Shown here: piece by piece, positions 33,309 through 41,964 of the stretch | Position numbering within the stretch: position 1 is the first letter of the stretch | Layout of the letters: the number at the start of each line of letters is the position of its first letter | Source of the DNA: Mycoplasmopsis mustelae | Lineage (GTDB): Bacteria; Bacillota_I; Bacilli_A; Mycoplasmatales; Metamycoplasmataceae | DNA: 64,000 bases | Assembly (NCBI RefSeq): GCF_004365095.1 | Contig: NZ_SOCN01000002.1 | Span: 1 to 64,000 of the forward strand | Reading direction: 5' to 3' | Position numbers and translations under genes: made by a program | Notes under the pieces: generated by a model | What the model was told of the DNA's origin: nothing | What the model saw: the letters and a program-made list of their open reading frames with translations, nothing else | Database searches by the model: none

Positions 33309-34069
33309 AAATCAATCTCACAGTAGTCTTTTGAAGTACGAAAGTAATTAAAGTCTCCGTAGATGGTGTTGTCTATTGCTTCAATTCGTTCTCGGTCGTT
33401 TTGAGATGTATGTATTAAGATGACTTTCGGTTGTTTAAAATTTACCCCAAGAATGTGTTTTAATGCTTTCAGTGTTTGAATGATATTAAAGTGACCTAAT
33501 TCGCTATTTTGAATCTGTGTCTTTAAATCGTTTTGGGTTGGGGTTTTGATGTGGTTTGATTCTATCATTACAAAATCTAAGTCGCGATTGAAAGCGTTGT
33601 CTAAACTTGATAATTTTAAACTCCCAGCATCGGTGATATAAATCCCTTTTTTATTTAACTGCTTAAAATTTAAATAGTATCCATTGTTGGCCTTAGAATT
33701 GTGTAAAACTTCAAAGGCTCTAAACTCTACAAAATCATTATGATAGGTTTGTTTATAATTTAATTCAACAAAGCGATGTTGGTTGATGTGATACACGTTT
33801 TCGTGTTTTTTCTTAAATTCTTGCAGTGATAACGGGTTTATGATAACGGGCGCTTTTTGATTAACTTTTAAAAAGTTCGGTAGATACTTAATATGGTCAA
33901 TGTGTTCGTGTGATATCAATAAATAATCAGCATTCAAAATTTTAAAATAGTGCTCGTTTCGTGTATTTAAAAATATATTTACACCAATGTCGATTAATAC
34001 ATTTATACCCGTATCACTTAATAAATAGCAATTGCCAGCACTACTACTTCCGAAACTAATGAGTCGCAT
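33302..34069 (-). CDS. Metallo-beta-lactamase-fold hydrolase (YycJ-like)
   Basis: 255 residues. ISFGSSSAGNCYLL at the start, LLISHEHIDHIKYLP with the HxHxDH metal motif near residue 50, a later VLHNSKANNGYY and GIYITDAG, and a His-rich end (NSELGHFN, LIHTSQNDRE). This is the pattern of the YycJ-type MBL proteins, related to nucleases. In this operon between a RecF-like ATPase and a VRR-NUC nuclease a DNA end-processing role is likely. Confidence 0.82.
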   Translation of the reverse strand: MRLISFGSSSAGNCYLLSDTGINVLIDIGVNIFLNTRNEHYFKILNADYLLISHEHIDHIKYLPNFLKVNQKAPVIINPLSLQEFKKKHENVYHINQHRFVELNYKQTYHNDFVEFRAFEVLHNSKANNGYYLNFKQLNKKGIYITDAGSLKLSSLDNAFNRDLDFVMIESNHIKTPTQNDLKTQIQNSELGHFNIIQTLKALKHILGVNFKQPKVILIHTSQNDRERIEAIDNTIYGDFNYFRTSKDYCEIDLC

Positions 34070-35198
34070 CCGAATTACTTACCGTAGTGATTAACACTTG
34101 AAAGCCTTGTGCTAGTTCTTGCAATCTTTGCTTACTGTAATTATCTAAGTGCTCAGCATCATCGATTAAGATAAACCCCATAATATTACTTTGAGTTTGT
34201 AAAAATTTCGCTAATTCTACACCTACCAACACCCGTTCAGCCTTATTTAAACTCTTAAACTCTACTCCCTTATATCTAATTAATAACTCATCGGTTTTTT
34301 GTGTTGGTATAAAACTAAAATCAAAGTAAAAGTGTTGTGTTTTAATTAATTCATTGAGTTGTTCTACTACTAATGCCTCGAAAATGTCTAACATTCAAAG
34401 ACTTGTGTTTCATATTGCAATGTCTTTTAAAAATTGTGTAATCTCAGAAGTGTACTGCTGCATTAATTCATTAATATTTGGGTCTTTATCGTTAAGCAGG
34501 TCTTTTAAGGTATTTATTTTAATTCGTGTTCGTTGTTCGTGTTCGCTCTCTCTTTTTAAGTTGGCTCTAAAGATCTTACGTATTTCAGCGGTGTCGATAT
34601 TATTAACCTTAGATGGTTCACTTACTTTTAATAAGTTATAAAAAACACTAAGTAATGCATCAAGTTCATCGCTATTGATAATATTGATATCTTGTTTGGT
34701 AAGCATTCTATCTCTAAAAATCAATCAGATCTTTTTTAGGTTTTCAGCATTTCTAAGATATTTACGTATAAAATAATTTTTCAGCACAGTTGGCCCTGCA
34801 TTTAAGAAAGTAACGGGAACAAACATTGCTTCAAAGTCTGCATCCCCAACATTCATTAGTGTCTGCATTTGTTCTTTAATTTCTTGTGGTTTTCTACCTA
34901 TTTTATTAATACAAAATTCAGTGAGTGATTCGTGTGTTGTTATTTCATAATTTGTTTTATCGATTTGTAACATTAAAGATGCGCGCATATTTTTAAAATA
35001 TTGAGGACTACTTAAATTTCCGGTAAGGTTCTTTTTATTATTTAACAAAAACGGAATAATATCTAACGATGTCGTCTTTCCACTTGCGTTGGCTCCGGTA
35101 TTGTAGGTTTGTAAGTTAGTACCGTTATCGCTAAAATTAAAAACGGATAGACCTTTAAAATTTCGTGCACTTACTGTTTTGATGCGTATTTTTTTCAT
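34056..35198 (-). CDS. RecF/SbcC-like ATPase
   Basis: 380 residues from ATG at 35198 (AAAAGGAG upstream); an ATG seven codons earlier has no ribosome site. RNFKGLSVFNFSDN and GANASGKTTSLDI (Walker A) open a head domain; IMGFILIDDAEHLD near the end is Walker B. The middle is only about 200 residues of helices, so this is a short SMC-like head without the long coiled-coil arm. It probably works with the MBL protein (overlapping by 14 bases) and nuclease in recombination, similar to a reduced SbcCD or RecF. Confidence 0.78.
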
Positions 35199-35241
35199 TT
35201 TTCTCCTTTTTATTATCATTGTCTTTTGATATTATAAAAAT

Positions 35242-35766
35242 ATGACTATCAATTGAAAACACCCTTATCATTCCACAAAGTGAAAGAAATTAAGAGATCA
35301 GCATTTAAACAAATTCCCCTACTGCATTCAGTGCTTTAATACCTTAAACTTACACGTCGACCATATCATCGAGCATCGTAATAATGAGGCTTTTTTCTTA
35401 GACGCTTGCAATCTGCAAACACTTTGTGCGCGTTGTCATGGTGCTAAGTCGAAACAATTTCAAAAGTTAAAATCGTGCGAAATTAAAGATGTGCGAGTGT
35501 ATTTGGTCTTTAATACTGCGAATGGGTTAAACTTGGATGATGTCTATTGACTAAATAAACAAATTCATCAATATATAAATCAAGGTGACTCTTTTGTGTT
35601 TTATATCGCTAATGAAAATCTTAATTATCAAAGAGCAAACAACTTAATCGAGTTTTTATTCCGTTTTTTTATCGCTTTAAACTTTGTGTCTTTTAATATC
35701 GTTTTAAATATTGAGACAAAATTTGATATCGTTGAAAATATTAAGAAACGAATGCAATTAACGTAA
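35242..35766 (+). CDS. HNH endonuclease, plus strand within the early region
   Basis: 174 residues. FPYCIQCFNTLNLHVDHIIE with a CxxC pair, then NLQTLCARCHGAKS, give the complete HNH zinc-supported nuclease (His-Asn-His). The C-terminal 100 residues (VYLVFNTANGLNL, NLIEFLFRFFIALNF) are of unknown type. The usual HNH of HK97-like phages lies beside terS and helps cos cutting; here it reads toward the right end, so after circularisation it would point to terS through the att region. It could also be a homing nuclease. Confidence 0.82.
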
Positions 35767-36114
35767 ATGTAGCAAATGCTGTCAGCGTGCTTGCTTTAAA
35801 TACCTTATCACCCTTCATTTTGAAGGTTTTTTTATTTTTAATCGCTGCAACACTCCCTTATTGCTATCAATTGCTTTAATATGAATGTTGATAAACTTTT
35901 CAAATTCACTTTTTTTAGTGTGTTTGTGAAATTTTAAAAAATCATCAATCGCATTTATTGTTAATGTCCTTGTTTTAGTGCTTTGTTTTATAAGATTATG
36001 TGTGTTTTTATCAAATTCAAAATCATAAAAATCAAGGCGCATCTCTTTATAATTTAAGACTGCAAACACGAAAACGGGTCGGAGGCATCTATCTATAACA
36101 AAATTAAAGTCCAT
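35758..36114 (-). CDS. Early phage protein of unknown function
   Basis: 118 residues from ATG 36114; a longer version from an ATA at 36168, 5 bases after AGAGGTG, would add 18 residues (RIFKYIKIDIATLNKDG) and has the better ribosome site. Beta-rich start (MDFNFVIDRC, PVFVFAVL), helical end with Lys and Trp. Its stop overlaps that of the convergent HNH gene by 9 bases. No family recognised. Confidence 0.6.
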
Positions 36115-36164
36115 CCCGTCTTTATTAAGTGTTGCGATGTCTATTTTTATATATTTAAAAATTC

Positions 36165-36620
36165 TTATATTTTCACCTCTTTAATGTTTTTGTAGTTTTT
36201 GATCAATAACTTAAAATAATTTTTTAGACCAATCTCGGTAATGTATTTATGTAAATATGCGATGATATTGATTCGTGTTGCTTGTTTGGTTTTAAAATTA
36301 ATGTGATAAATAAAATCAGGGTGTTTGGTGATAAGTTTTTTATTTTCTTTATTTAGTAAATCTAATCGTGTGTCTAAAATTCATTCTCAGCCCGGTTTGA
36401 TGTTGTTTCAAAGGTTTTGTTGTTGTAGTTGTTCAATAATTCAACCATTAAAGGCATGATGTTTATATTCTCCGATGTGAATTATTTTTAAAAGGTCGAC
36501 TTTAGAAAGTTTGCGTAGTTTGATTAATTGATAAAGTTGAATCGGTGAAGGTTTGACTGTTTTATTATTTAAATTTCAAAAAGTTAACACCGGGTGATTT
36601 TGATAGAAATCTTTTAACAT
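36165..36620 (-). CDS. Early phage protein of unknown function
   Basis: 151 residues, starts MLKDFYQNHPVLTFWNLNNK and ends NYKNIKEVKI. Basic and helical with several TGA-Trp codons. It starts two bases beyond the stop of the first early gene. A QLYQLIKLRKLSKVDLLKII segment could be a helix-turn-helix, but this is weak. Confidence 0.55.
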
Positions 36621-36621
36621 C

Positions 36622-37290
36622 TTAAATAAATCAACTCTTTCAATAAGTGTGCATTGCTACTAAATTTATCACAATAATAAAATCAAAAAGTGCCTCACAA
36701 ATAAACTTTTTAAAACTTTGTTCGTTAATGTTGGCTAAAAATGAGTTTTCGTTAATGGTAAAAATTAATTTATCGTAGAAATCAATAAATCTTCACTTTT
36801 TGTTATGTGTTATTCCTTTATTTACTTCTGCAACCATATCATCTAAAAATGGCAAACATATGTTGATCATTTCTTGTTGGTGTGGTTTAATTTCGCGGAT
36901 GTATGCTTTTAAGAAATTAAGAAAGTGACTAAAACTTATTAAATTTTTAAGGTATGTATTAGTAAGAAAAGTTAAATATAATGTATCTAAGTTATCAACG
37001 AAATCATCACATCAGATGTTGTCTAATTGATACATTTCATCATTAATTTCTAAATTTAAACGACTTTTTAACTTTGATGTATTAATTGCTAATAATTGTT
37101 TTAATACTCCATCGCATAAAAATGTTTTTGAAAAATTGCGCTCAAATTCACTGCTTTCGGTTTTGCTACACATCAAAAAGAGGGACTGGTATAAATCGGA
37201 GAGTTCGTTTTCTTTGAATATTTTCTTAATTGTTTTTTTGTTGGTTCTGAATAAGTTTTTTAATTCTTTTCAGGTTACTAATGTATTCAT
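36622..37290 (-). CDS. First gene of the phage early operon, unknown function
   Basis: 222 residues, starting MNTLVTWKELKNLFRTNKKT and predicted all-helical. The N-terminal 35 residues look like a helix-turn-helix, so a DNA-binding or regulatory role is possible. It uses TGA for most Trp codons. Its ribosome site (AGAAGGA) lies inside a hairpin in the leader. No family recognised. Confidence 0.6.
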
Positions 37291-37297
37291 AATAAAA

Positions 37298-37349
37298 AAT
37301 CCTTCTATTAGTTAAATCTAAGTAATTAGACTTGTTTAATAAAAGGATT
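37298..37349 (-). promoter_or_regulatory. Leader hairpin hiding the early-operon ribosome site
   Basis: AATCCTTCTATTA (37298-37310) and TAATAAAAGGATT (37337-37349) are inverted copies, 12 of 13 matching. On the minus strand the second arm contains AGAAGGA, 9 bases before ATG 37290, and is followed by TTTTTT. The hairpin can block translation or end transcription. The candidate att core lies in its loop. Confidence 0.6.
37312..37324 (+). repeat. Candidate attR core, 13-bp direct repeat
   Basis: TTAAATCTAAGTA, the same as at 2711-2723. It lies between the last early-operon gene and the host operon, where the right prophage end is expected. Low certainty because of its AT-rich nature. Confidence 0.3.
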
Positions 37350-37378
37350 AATTGTGTTTAACTTAATGTCTGATGGTA

Positions 37379-37403
37379 ATATATATATATATATATATAT
37401 ATA
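37379..37403. repeat. (AT)12 dinucleotide tract upstream of the pentose operon
   Basis: An uninterrupted run of twelve AT units plus one A, 61 bases before the epimerase ATG. Tracts of this length are prone to slippage and here could change promoter spacing. Confidence 0.8.
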
Positions 37404-37463
37404 GGCGGAAGATTCTATGATTTATATGGGTAATCATAAGTTGCTAACTTTAAAAGGAGATTT

Positions 37464-38105
37464 ATGAAATATTCACAATCTTTTTGCGCTATTAACACCT
37501 TTAATTCAATTGATATTTTAGATAAATTAATTAAAAATGGCACCAAACATATTCATATAGACTTTATGGATGGCTATTTTGTTGATAATTTTGGTGCAAC
37601 TTATCAACAAGTAGAATTTTTAATCAAAAGATATCCAAATGTTCATTTTGATGCACATTTAATGCTTGAAAAGCCATTAAATTTTATTAATAAATTAGTA
37701 AATTTAGGTTTTCATACAATATTTTTACCGTCCGAAAGTGTTAATATTAAAATATTTAAACAACTCTTAAATGATTATCCAACAACAACTTTTGGAATTA
37801 TGATCGAAGCAAAGGATCACCCAAAAGATTTTGTTGAAATTATTAATCTTTCAACAAAAATTCTTGTAATGACAATCAATATTATCGGCGGAACAGGTCA
37901 AGAACTTAATTTAACTTTATTAAATAAAGTTAAGGAAATTAAGGAGATTAAACATAATATCATAGTTTTTAGTGATGGTGGTTTAAGAAAACACAATGCA
38001 AAGGATTTTTATATAAATAAAGTAGATATTGCTGTTGGTGGTTCCATTATATTTTCTTTTGAAAAAATTAAAGAATTCAGTACTTGATGAAAGGAAAATT
38101 TTTAA
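37464..38105 (+). CDS. Ribulose-phosphate 3-epimerase family protein
   Basis: 213 residues, ATG 37464 after AAAAGGAG. TIM-barrel signs: HIHIDFMDGYFVDNFG near residue 30 (family H-D-MDG-FV-N), VHFDAHLM, VMTINIIGGTGQ, FSDGGLRKHNA and VAGGSIIF-like VDIAVGGSIIF. Catalytic Asp residues are present. It is divergent from housekeeping Rpe, so it may be an allulose- or ulose-phosphate epimerase of a pentose or ascorbate route. It starts an operon with ascorbate-type PTS and transketolase, which fits feeding pentose phosphates into the non-oxidative pathway. The stop overlaps the next ATG (TAATG). Confidence 0.8.
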
Positions 38106-38731
38106 TGAGCTTCTTAACAATCATTATTTTTGTGTTGGGAGGTATCTTATTTTGCATTTTAATTGGTGTGATAATTTGACGAATTTGACTAAAATACAAT
38201 AAAAAAGATGATTTAAATATACAAAACTACGTTGGTTATACTTCAAAAACTACTATAGAAAAATTAAAAATACTAAATGCCTTAAGTAATGCAAAGGTTT
38301 TAAGTAATATCTTAGTTAAAAACCCTTTCGCTAAAAAGAAATACACTTTATTTTCTGCCATTGTAGTTTCTGAACATAAAATATATATTTTAAGCGATAT
38401 TTTAAAAAATAGCAAATTCAAATTAATCATCAATAATAATGGCGCCTTCATAGAAAACAAAAAATTGATCAAACAAGACAAATGAGAAATATTTTGATTA
38501 AAAGAAATGAGTGGTTGATTAGATCGCCGCTTTAAAAATCAATATGAAATAATTATCTTTTCCGATGAAAATTTAAATTTTAAAAACGTGAAAAACCAAA
38601 CAACTTATCGAATTATGAATTTGAATGAAATTAACGATGAAATCATCAATAACAAAAACAAAGAAATTAACACTGAAAAAGTAACAGAAATTTTCTTAAA
38701 AAATAATTTATTTAATGAAATTAAGAAGTAA
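38105..38731 (+). CDS. Membrane-anchored protein of the PTS operon
   Basis: 208 residues. One N-terminal membrane segment (LTIIIFVLGGILFCILIGVI), then a cytoplasmic basic domain (VKNPFAKKKYTLFSAIVVSE...). Coupled to the epimerase gene through TAATG. No homologue recognised; its operon suggests support of sugar uptake or cell-surface function. Confidence 0.65.
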
Positions 38732-38736
38732 TTACT

Positions 38737-39405
38737 ATGTTTTATCTCTATGGACTTTTTATGTTATTTGGCATTTTACTGGTACAACTTTTTATTCATT
38801 ATGTTTATTCATATAATTTAAAAATAAAATATTCAAAAATCAGTATTATTTTCCAAAAACCATTAATTCCTTTAATTCAGAATTCACTACAAAATAGATA
38901 TAAAAGTAGTTTTTCAATTAGTCTTAAACATAATTATTTTAAAGATTTTTTTAATGTATATAAACATAAAATCTATCTAAATGATGATTTTTTAAACTCT
39001 AATATATATTCATTAGTAAATTTAATTTTTATCAATGAATCGTCAAAATGAATCACCATTAAAGATCAAAATTACCAATTGGTAAACAAAATTTTAGCTA
39101 TATCTTTTTTAACTTTGAGCTGAATTTTATTACTTATAAGCCTATGAGTCAGTGCATTAGTATTTATGTGTTTATTTCTAATCATCATTTTGGTAGATTT
39201 TTTATGAAATTACAGAAAATTTCAAAATATTTATTTAAACAGCAAAAATTATCTCATTTCGCATTATCATAATCAAAATTTAACTCTAATATTAAGTTAT
39301 TTAAAATACAAAAAGTTTTTCATACTTCAAAAATATCTAACCTTTTATACCCAAATTATCACTGAATGCATTAAAACATTTAAAAAATGAGGTCAAAATG
39401 AATAA
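38737..39405 (+). CDS. Membrane protein of the PTS operon
   Basis: 222 residues. N-terminal membrane segment (LYGLFMLFGILLVQLFIHYV), a middle domain of about 80 residues, and a second hydrophobic hairpin near residues 118-152 containing TGA-Trp codons. The C-terminus overlaps the next gene by 8 bases. Unknown family. Confidence 0.65.
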
Positions 39406-39700
39406 AAGTCGCAATGAATTAATTGAACATTTAATATATAAATATGAATTTCAACAAGAATACTTAAACTCCTTAAATGACGAACAACTTTTATCTTTGT
39501 ACAACCAAAAAGAAAATGAATCATTAATTTTAGCTAAAAATCCTAATAAATTCTTTTACATTAAATCATTACCAATTCCTAAAGATGTTAAACCTAAAAC
39601 ATCCGCAAAAGCAGGTAAATGAATTTTTATCGCATTTATTGTAATGATTTTGCTTTTGTTTACATTATTTATGATAGTTGCTTTTATTAATAATAGGTAA
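39398..39700 (+). CDS. Small tail-anchored membrane protein
   Basis: 100 residues: a helical cytoplasmic part (RNELIEHLIYKYEFQQEYLN) and a single C-terminal membrane segment (FIAFIVMILLLFTLFMIVAF). It belongs to the same run of overlapping genes as the PTS components. No family recognised. Confidence 0.65.
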
Positions 39701-39702
39701 AA

Positions 39703-40155
39703 ATGAAATTATTTGATCCAAAAATGATTATATATCTAAGCAAAGAAATCAATTGAAAACAAGCAATTCATTTAGGTGTAAAAATGCTAGTAGATAATCA
39801 AAAAGCGTCTTTTCAATTAGAAAACGAAATTTTAAAATCTACTGAAAAATTTGGTGCTTATTATGTTTTAGAAAAAGGAATTGCACTTTTACATGCTCCG
39901 GCAGGATCATATTGTTATAAGCCTGCTACTTCTACCTTAATTTTAGACAAAGAAATTATTTTTAACAATCAAGCAGATAAAGTTGCAAAAATTATCATTA
40001 CTTTATCTGCACCGGATAATGATTCGCATTTTGATTTAATCGCTGAATTTGCTAAATATTTTGGAGATACTAATTTTAAAGAAAAAGTATTATCTATTTC
40101 TTCATTACAAGAATTTTTAGATTTAATTAAACAATGGAGTAATAATGAAATTTAA
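39703..40155 (+). CDS. ulaC: Ascorbate-type PTS EIIA component
   Basis: 150 residues, fructose/mannitol EIIA fold. ILLHAPAGS-like ALLHAPAGSYCYKP carries the phospho-accepting His; HFDLIAEFAKYF and LQEFLDLI near the end are typical. It receives phosphate from HPr and passes it to EIIB, encoded by the next gene, which it overlaps by 11 bases. Symbol given for the Ula/Sga family; the true substrate is not certain. Confidence 0.82.
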
Positions 40156-40420
40156 ATGTGTATGTGGTTCTGGTTTAGGTTCCTCACTTCTATTAGAAAT
40201 GAACGTCAAATCAGTACTAGACTCATTAGCTATAGACTACGAATCAGTAGAACATACTAATATCTCATCATTCGATAAAAATGACGCAGATTATGTAATT
40301 GTCGGTGCAGATGTTGCGCCGGTTTTAGATTTTCCACAAGATAAAATGGTAGTTTTAACTAACATTTTATCTAAAGATGAATTAACAGAGAAACTCAAAC
40401 AACTTTTAAAATTAAATTAG
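40145..40420 (+). CDS. ulaB: Ascorbate-type PTS EIIB component
   Basis: 91 residues. KFKCVCGSGLGSSLLLEMNV gives the phosphocysteine loop (CGSGLGSS) at the N-terminus, as in UlaB/SgaB. It transfers phosphate from EIIA to the sugar carried by EIIC. Confidence 0.87.
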   Translation: MKFKCVCGSGLGSSLLLEMNVKSVLDSLAIDYESVEHTNISSFDKNDADYVIVGADVAPVLDFPQDKMVVLTNILSKDELTEKLKQLLKLN

Positions 40421-40428
40421 GAGTAAAA

Positions 40429-41964
40429 ATGGCTTTTCTATTTTGAATGCTTAACTTTTTAAAAGCATTTGTTGGAACTCCGGCTTTATTGGTTGGTATT
40501 TTTACTATGATTGGTGCTTTAGTACAACGCAAAAAAGCATCTCAAGTAGTAATTAGTACTTTTAAAGTAATTGTCGGATTTATAATTTTAGGTGGCGGAG
40601 CAGGAGTTTTAGTTGGTTCGTTAAATCAATTTCAACCCGTGTTTCAATCCGTATATTCGTTAAATGGAATTATTCCAAATAACGATGCATTTGCAGGAGC
40701 GTTAGCTACTGCACTACCGTCCATAGCAACTTTAGGATCAATTATTATGATTGTTGCTATGTTATTAAATCTTACATTAGCGCTAACATCTCGCTTTAAA
40801 TACGTATATTTATCAGGACATGTATTATATTATTCATCATTGATGCTAGCCGCAATTATGTATGTCATTGGATTTGATTTTGCTAACAAACCAGGTGATT
40901 TTGTATTAGCATTATTCACTTCCTCTGCTCTTTTGGCAATTTATATGGTAATCTCACCACACACACAGCAAAGATATATGCGCTTAATTATCGGCAGCGA
41001 TGAAATTGCTTTAGGTCATACTGGCGGATTTGGTTATGCGCTTTCTGGTTTAATTGGTGAAGGAATTAACAAACTTAAGAAAGGCAAGGTTTTATCCACC
41101 GAACAAATCAAGTTTCCACAATCGCTCTTCTTTTTTAGAAACACCTTAGTTTCTATATCAATTACGGTATTTGTGTTTTATTTAGCAGCATTTCTACCGG
41201 GTGGAATTTTATATGAAATCGGTAAGATAACAAAAGACAACTCGCCCGCTGCATATGCTGTATTATCCAAAGGAAATTGAGTAATTACGATGTTCGTGCA
41301 AGCGTTTACATTTACTGCTGGAGTGGAAATTATTTTGGCTGGAGTAAGATTATTTGTCGGTGAATTAGTTCCAATGTATAAAGGATTTAGTGATAAATTA
41401 ATTAAAAATTCTAAAGCAGCAGTGGATTGTCCGGTAGTATTTCCATATGCTCCAAATGCTGTAATAATTGGTTTTATTTCTTCCTTTTTTTCCGGTATAA
41501 TAGGTATGTTCATCACAATTGGACTTGGTAAAGCGTCATTAATCCCTGCGGTTGTACTACCTGGCTTAGTTCCACACTTCTTCTTAGGTGCAACATCTGG
41601 AGTCTTTGGAAATGTTAAAGGTGGAATTTGAGGTGCAATTATTGGACCATTTATCGGTGGTTTAATTATTACCTTTATTCCGGTGTTCTTTGTACTTGGT
41701 AATTGAGCACCAACTAACTCCAATGCATTAGGTGCTTTAATTGAAAAAACCAATGATTTAAATACTTCAGTTACTTCACTGAACTGAGGAGACACCGATT
41801 ATCTCATTGGGTACATTCCAGGATTACTTGGATTAATACCAAAAGCAGGTAAATATGTTGCCTTTGGTGTAATTATTGCTGGTTATCTCGCTTTAGTCAC
41901 AGATGGACTGATCAAACAATTTGTTTTTGACAAAAGAAAGAAGGATAAACTCCAAAATGCATAA
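40429..41964 (+). CDS. ulaA: Ascorbate-type PTS EIIC permease (UlaA/SgaT)
   Basis: 511 residues in one frame through several TGA-Trp codons; ATG 40429 after TAGGAG. About eleven hydrophobic segments. FVGTPALLVGIFTMIGALVQ, GFIILGGGAGVLVGSL and GHTGGFGYALSGLIGE are family motifs, as is SFFSGIIGMFITIGLG. It is the membrane channel for ascorbate or a related pentose/ulosonate compound. Transketolase starts inside its end (8-base overlap). Confidence 0.88.

Larger units (their letters stand above)
2711..37324. mobile_element. Siphovirus-like prophage of HK97 type, about 35 kb
   Basis: Contains terminase, portal, protease-capsid, connectors, tail tube, chaperones, tape measure, tail tip, integrase, polymerase, primase-helicase and recombination genes, all apparently intact. 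Flanked by host genes (HAD phosphatase and the epimerase/PTS operon). Limits are set at the 13-bp direct repeats and could be off by several hundred bases. Phage genes use TGA as Trp throughout, so it is adapted to mollicutes. It carries more CG-containing codons than the flanking host genes. Confidence 0.88.
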
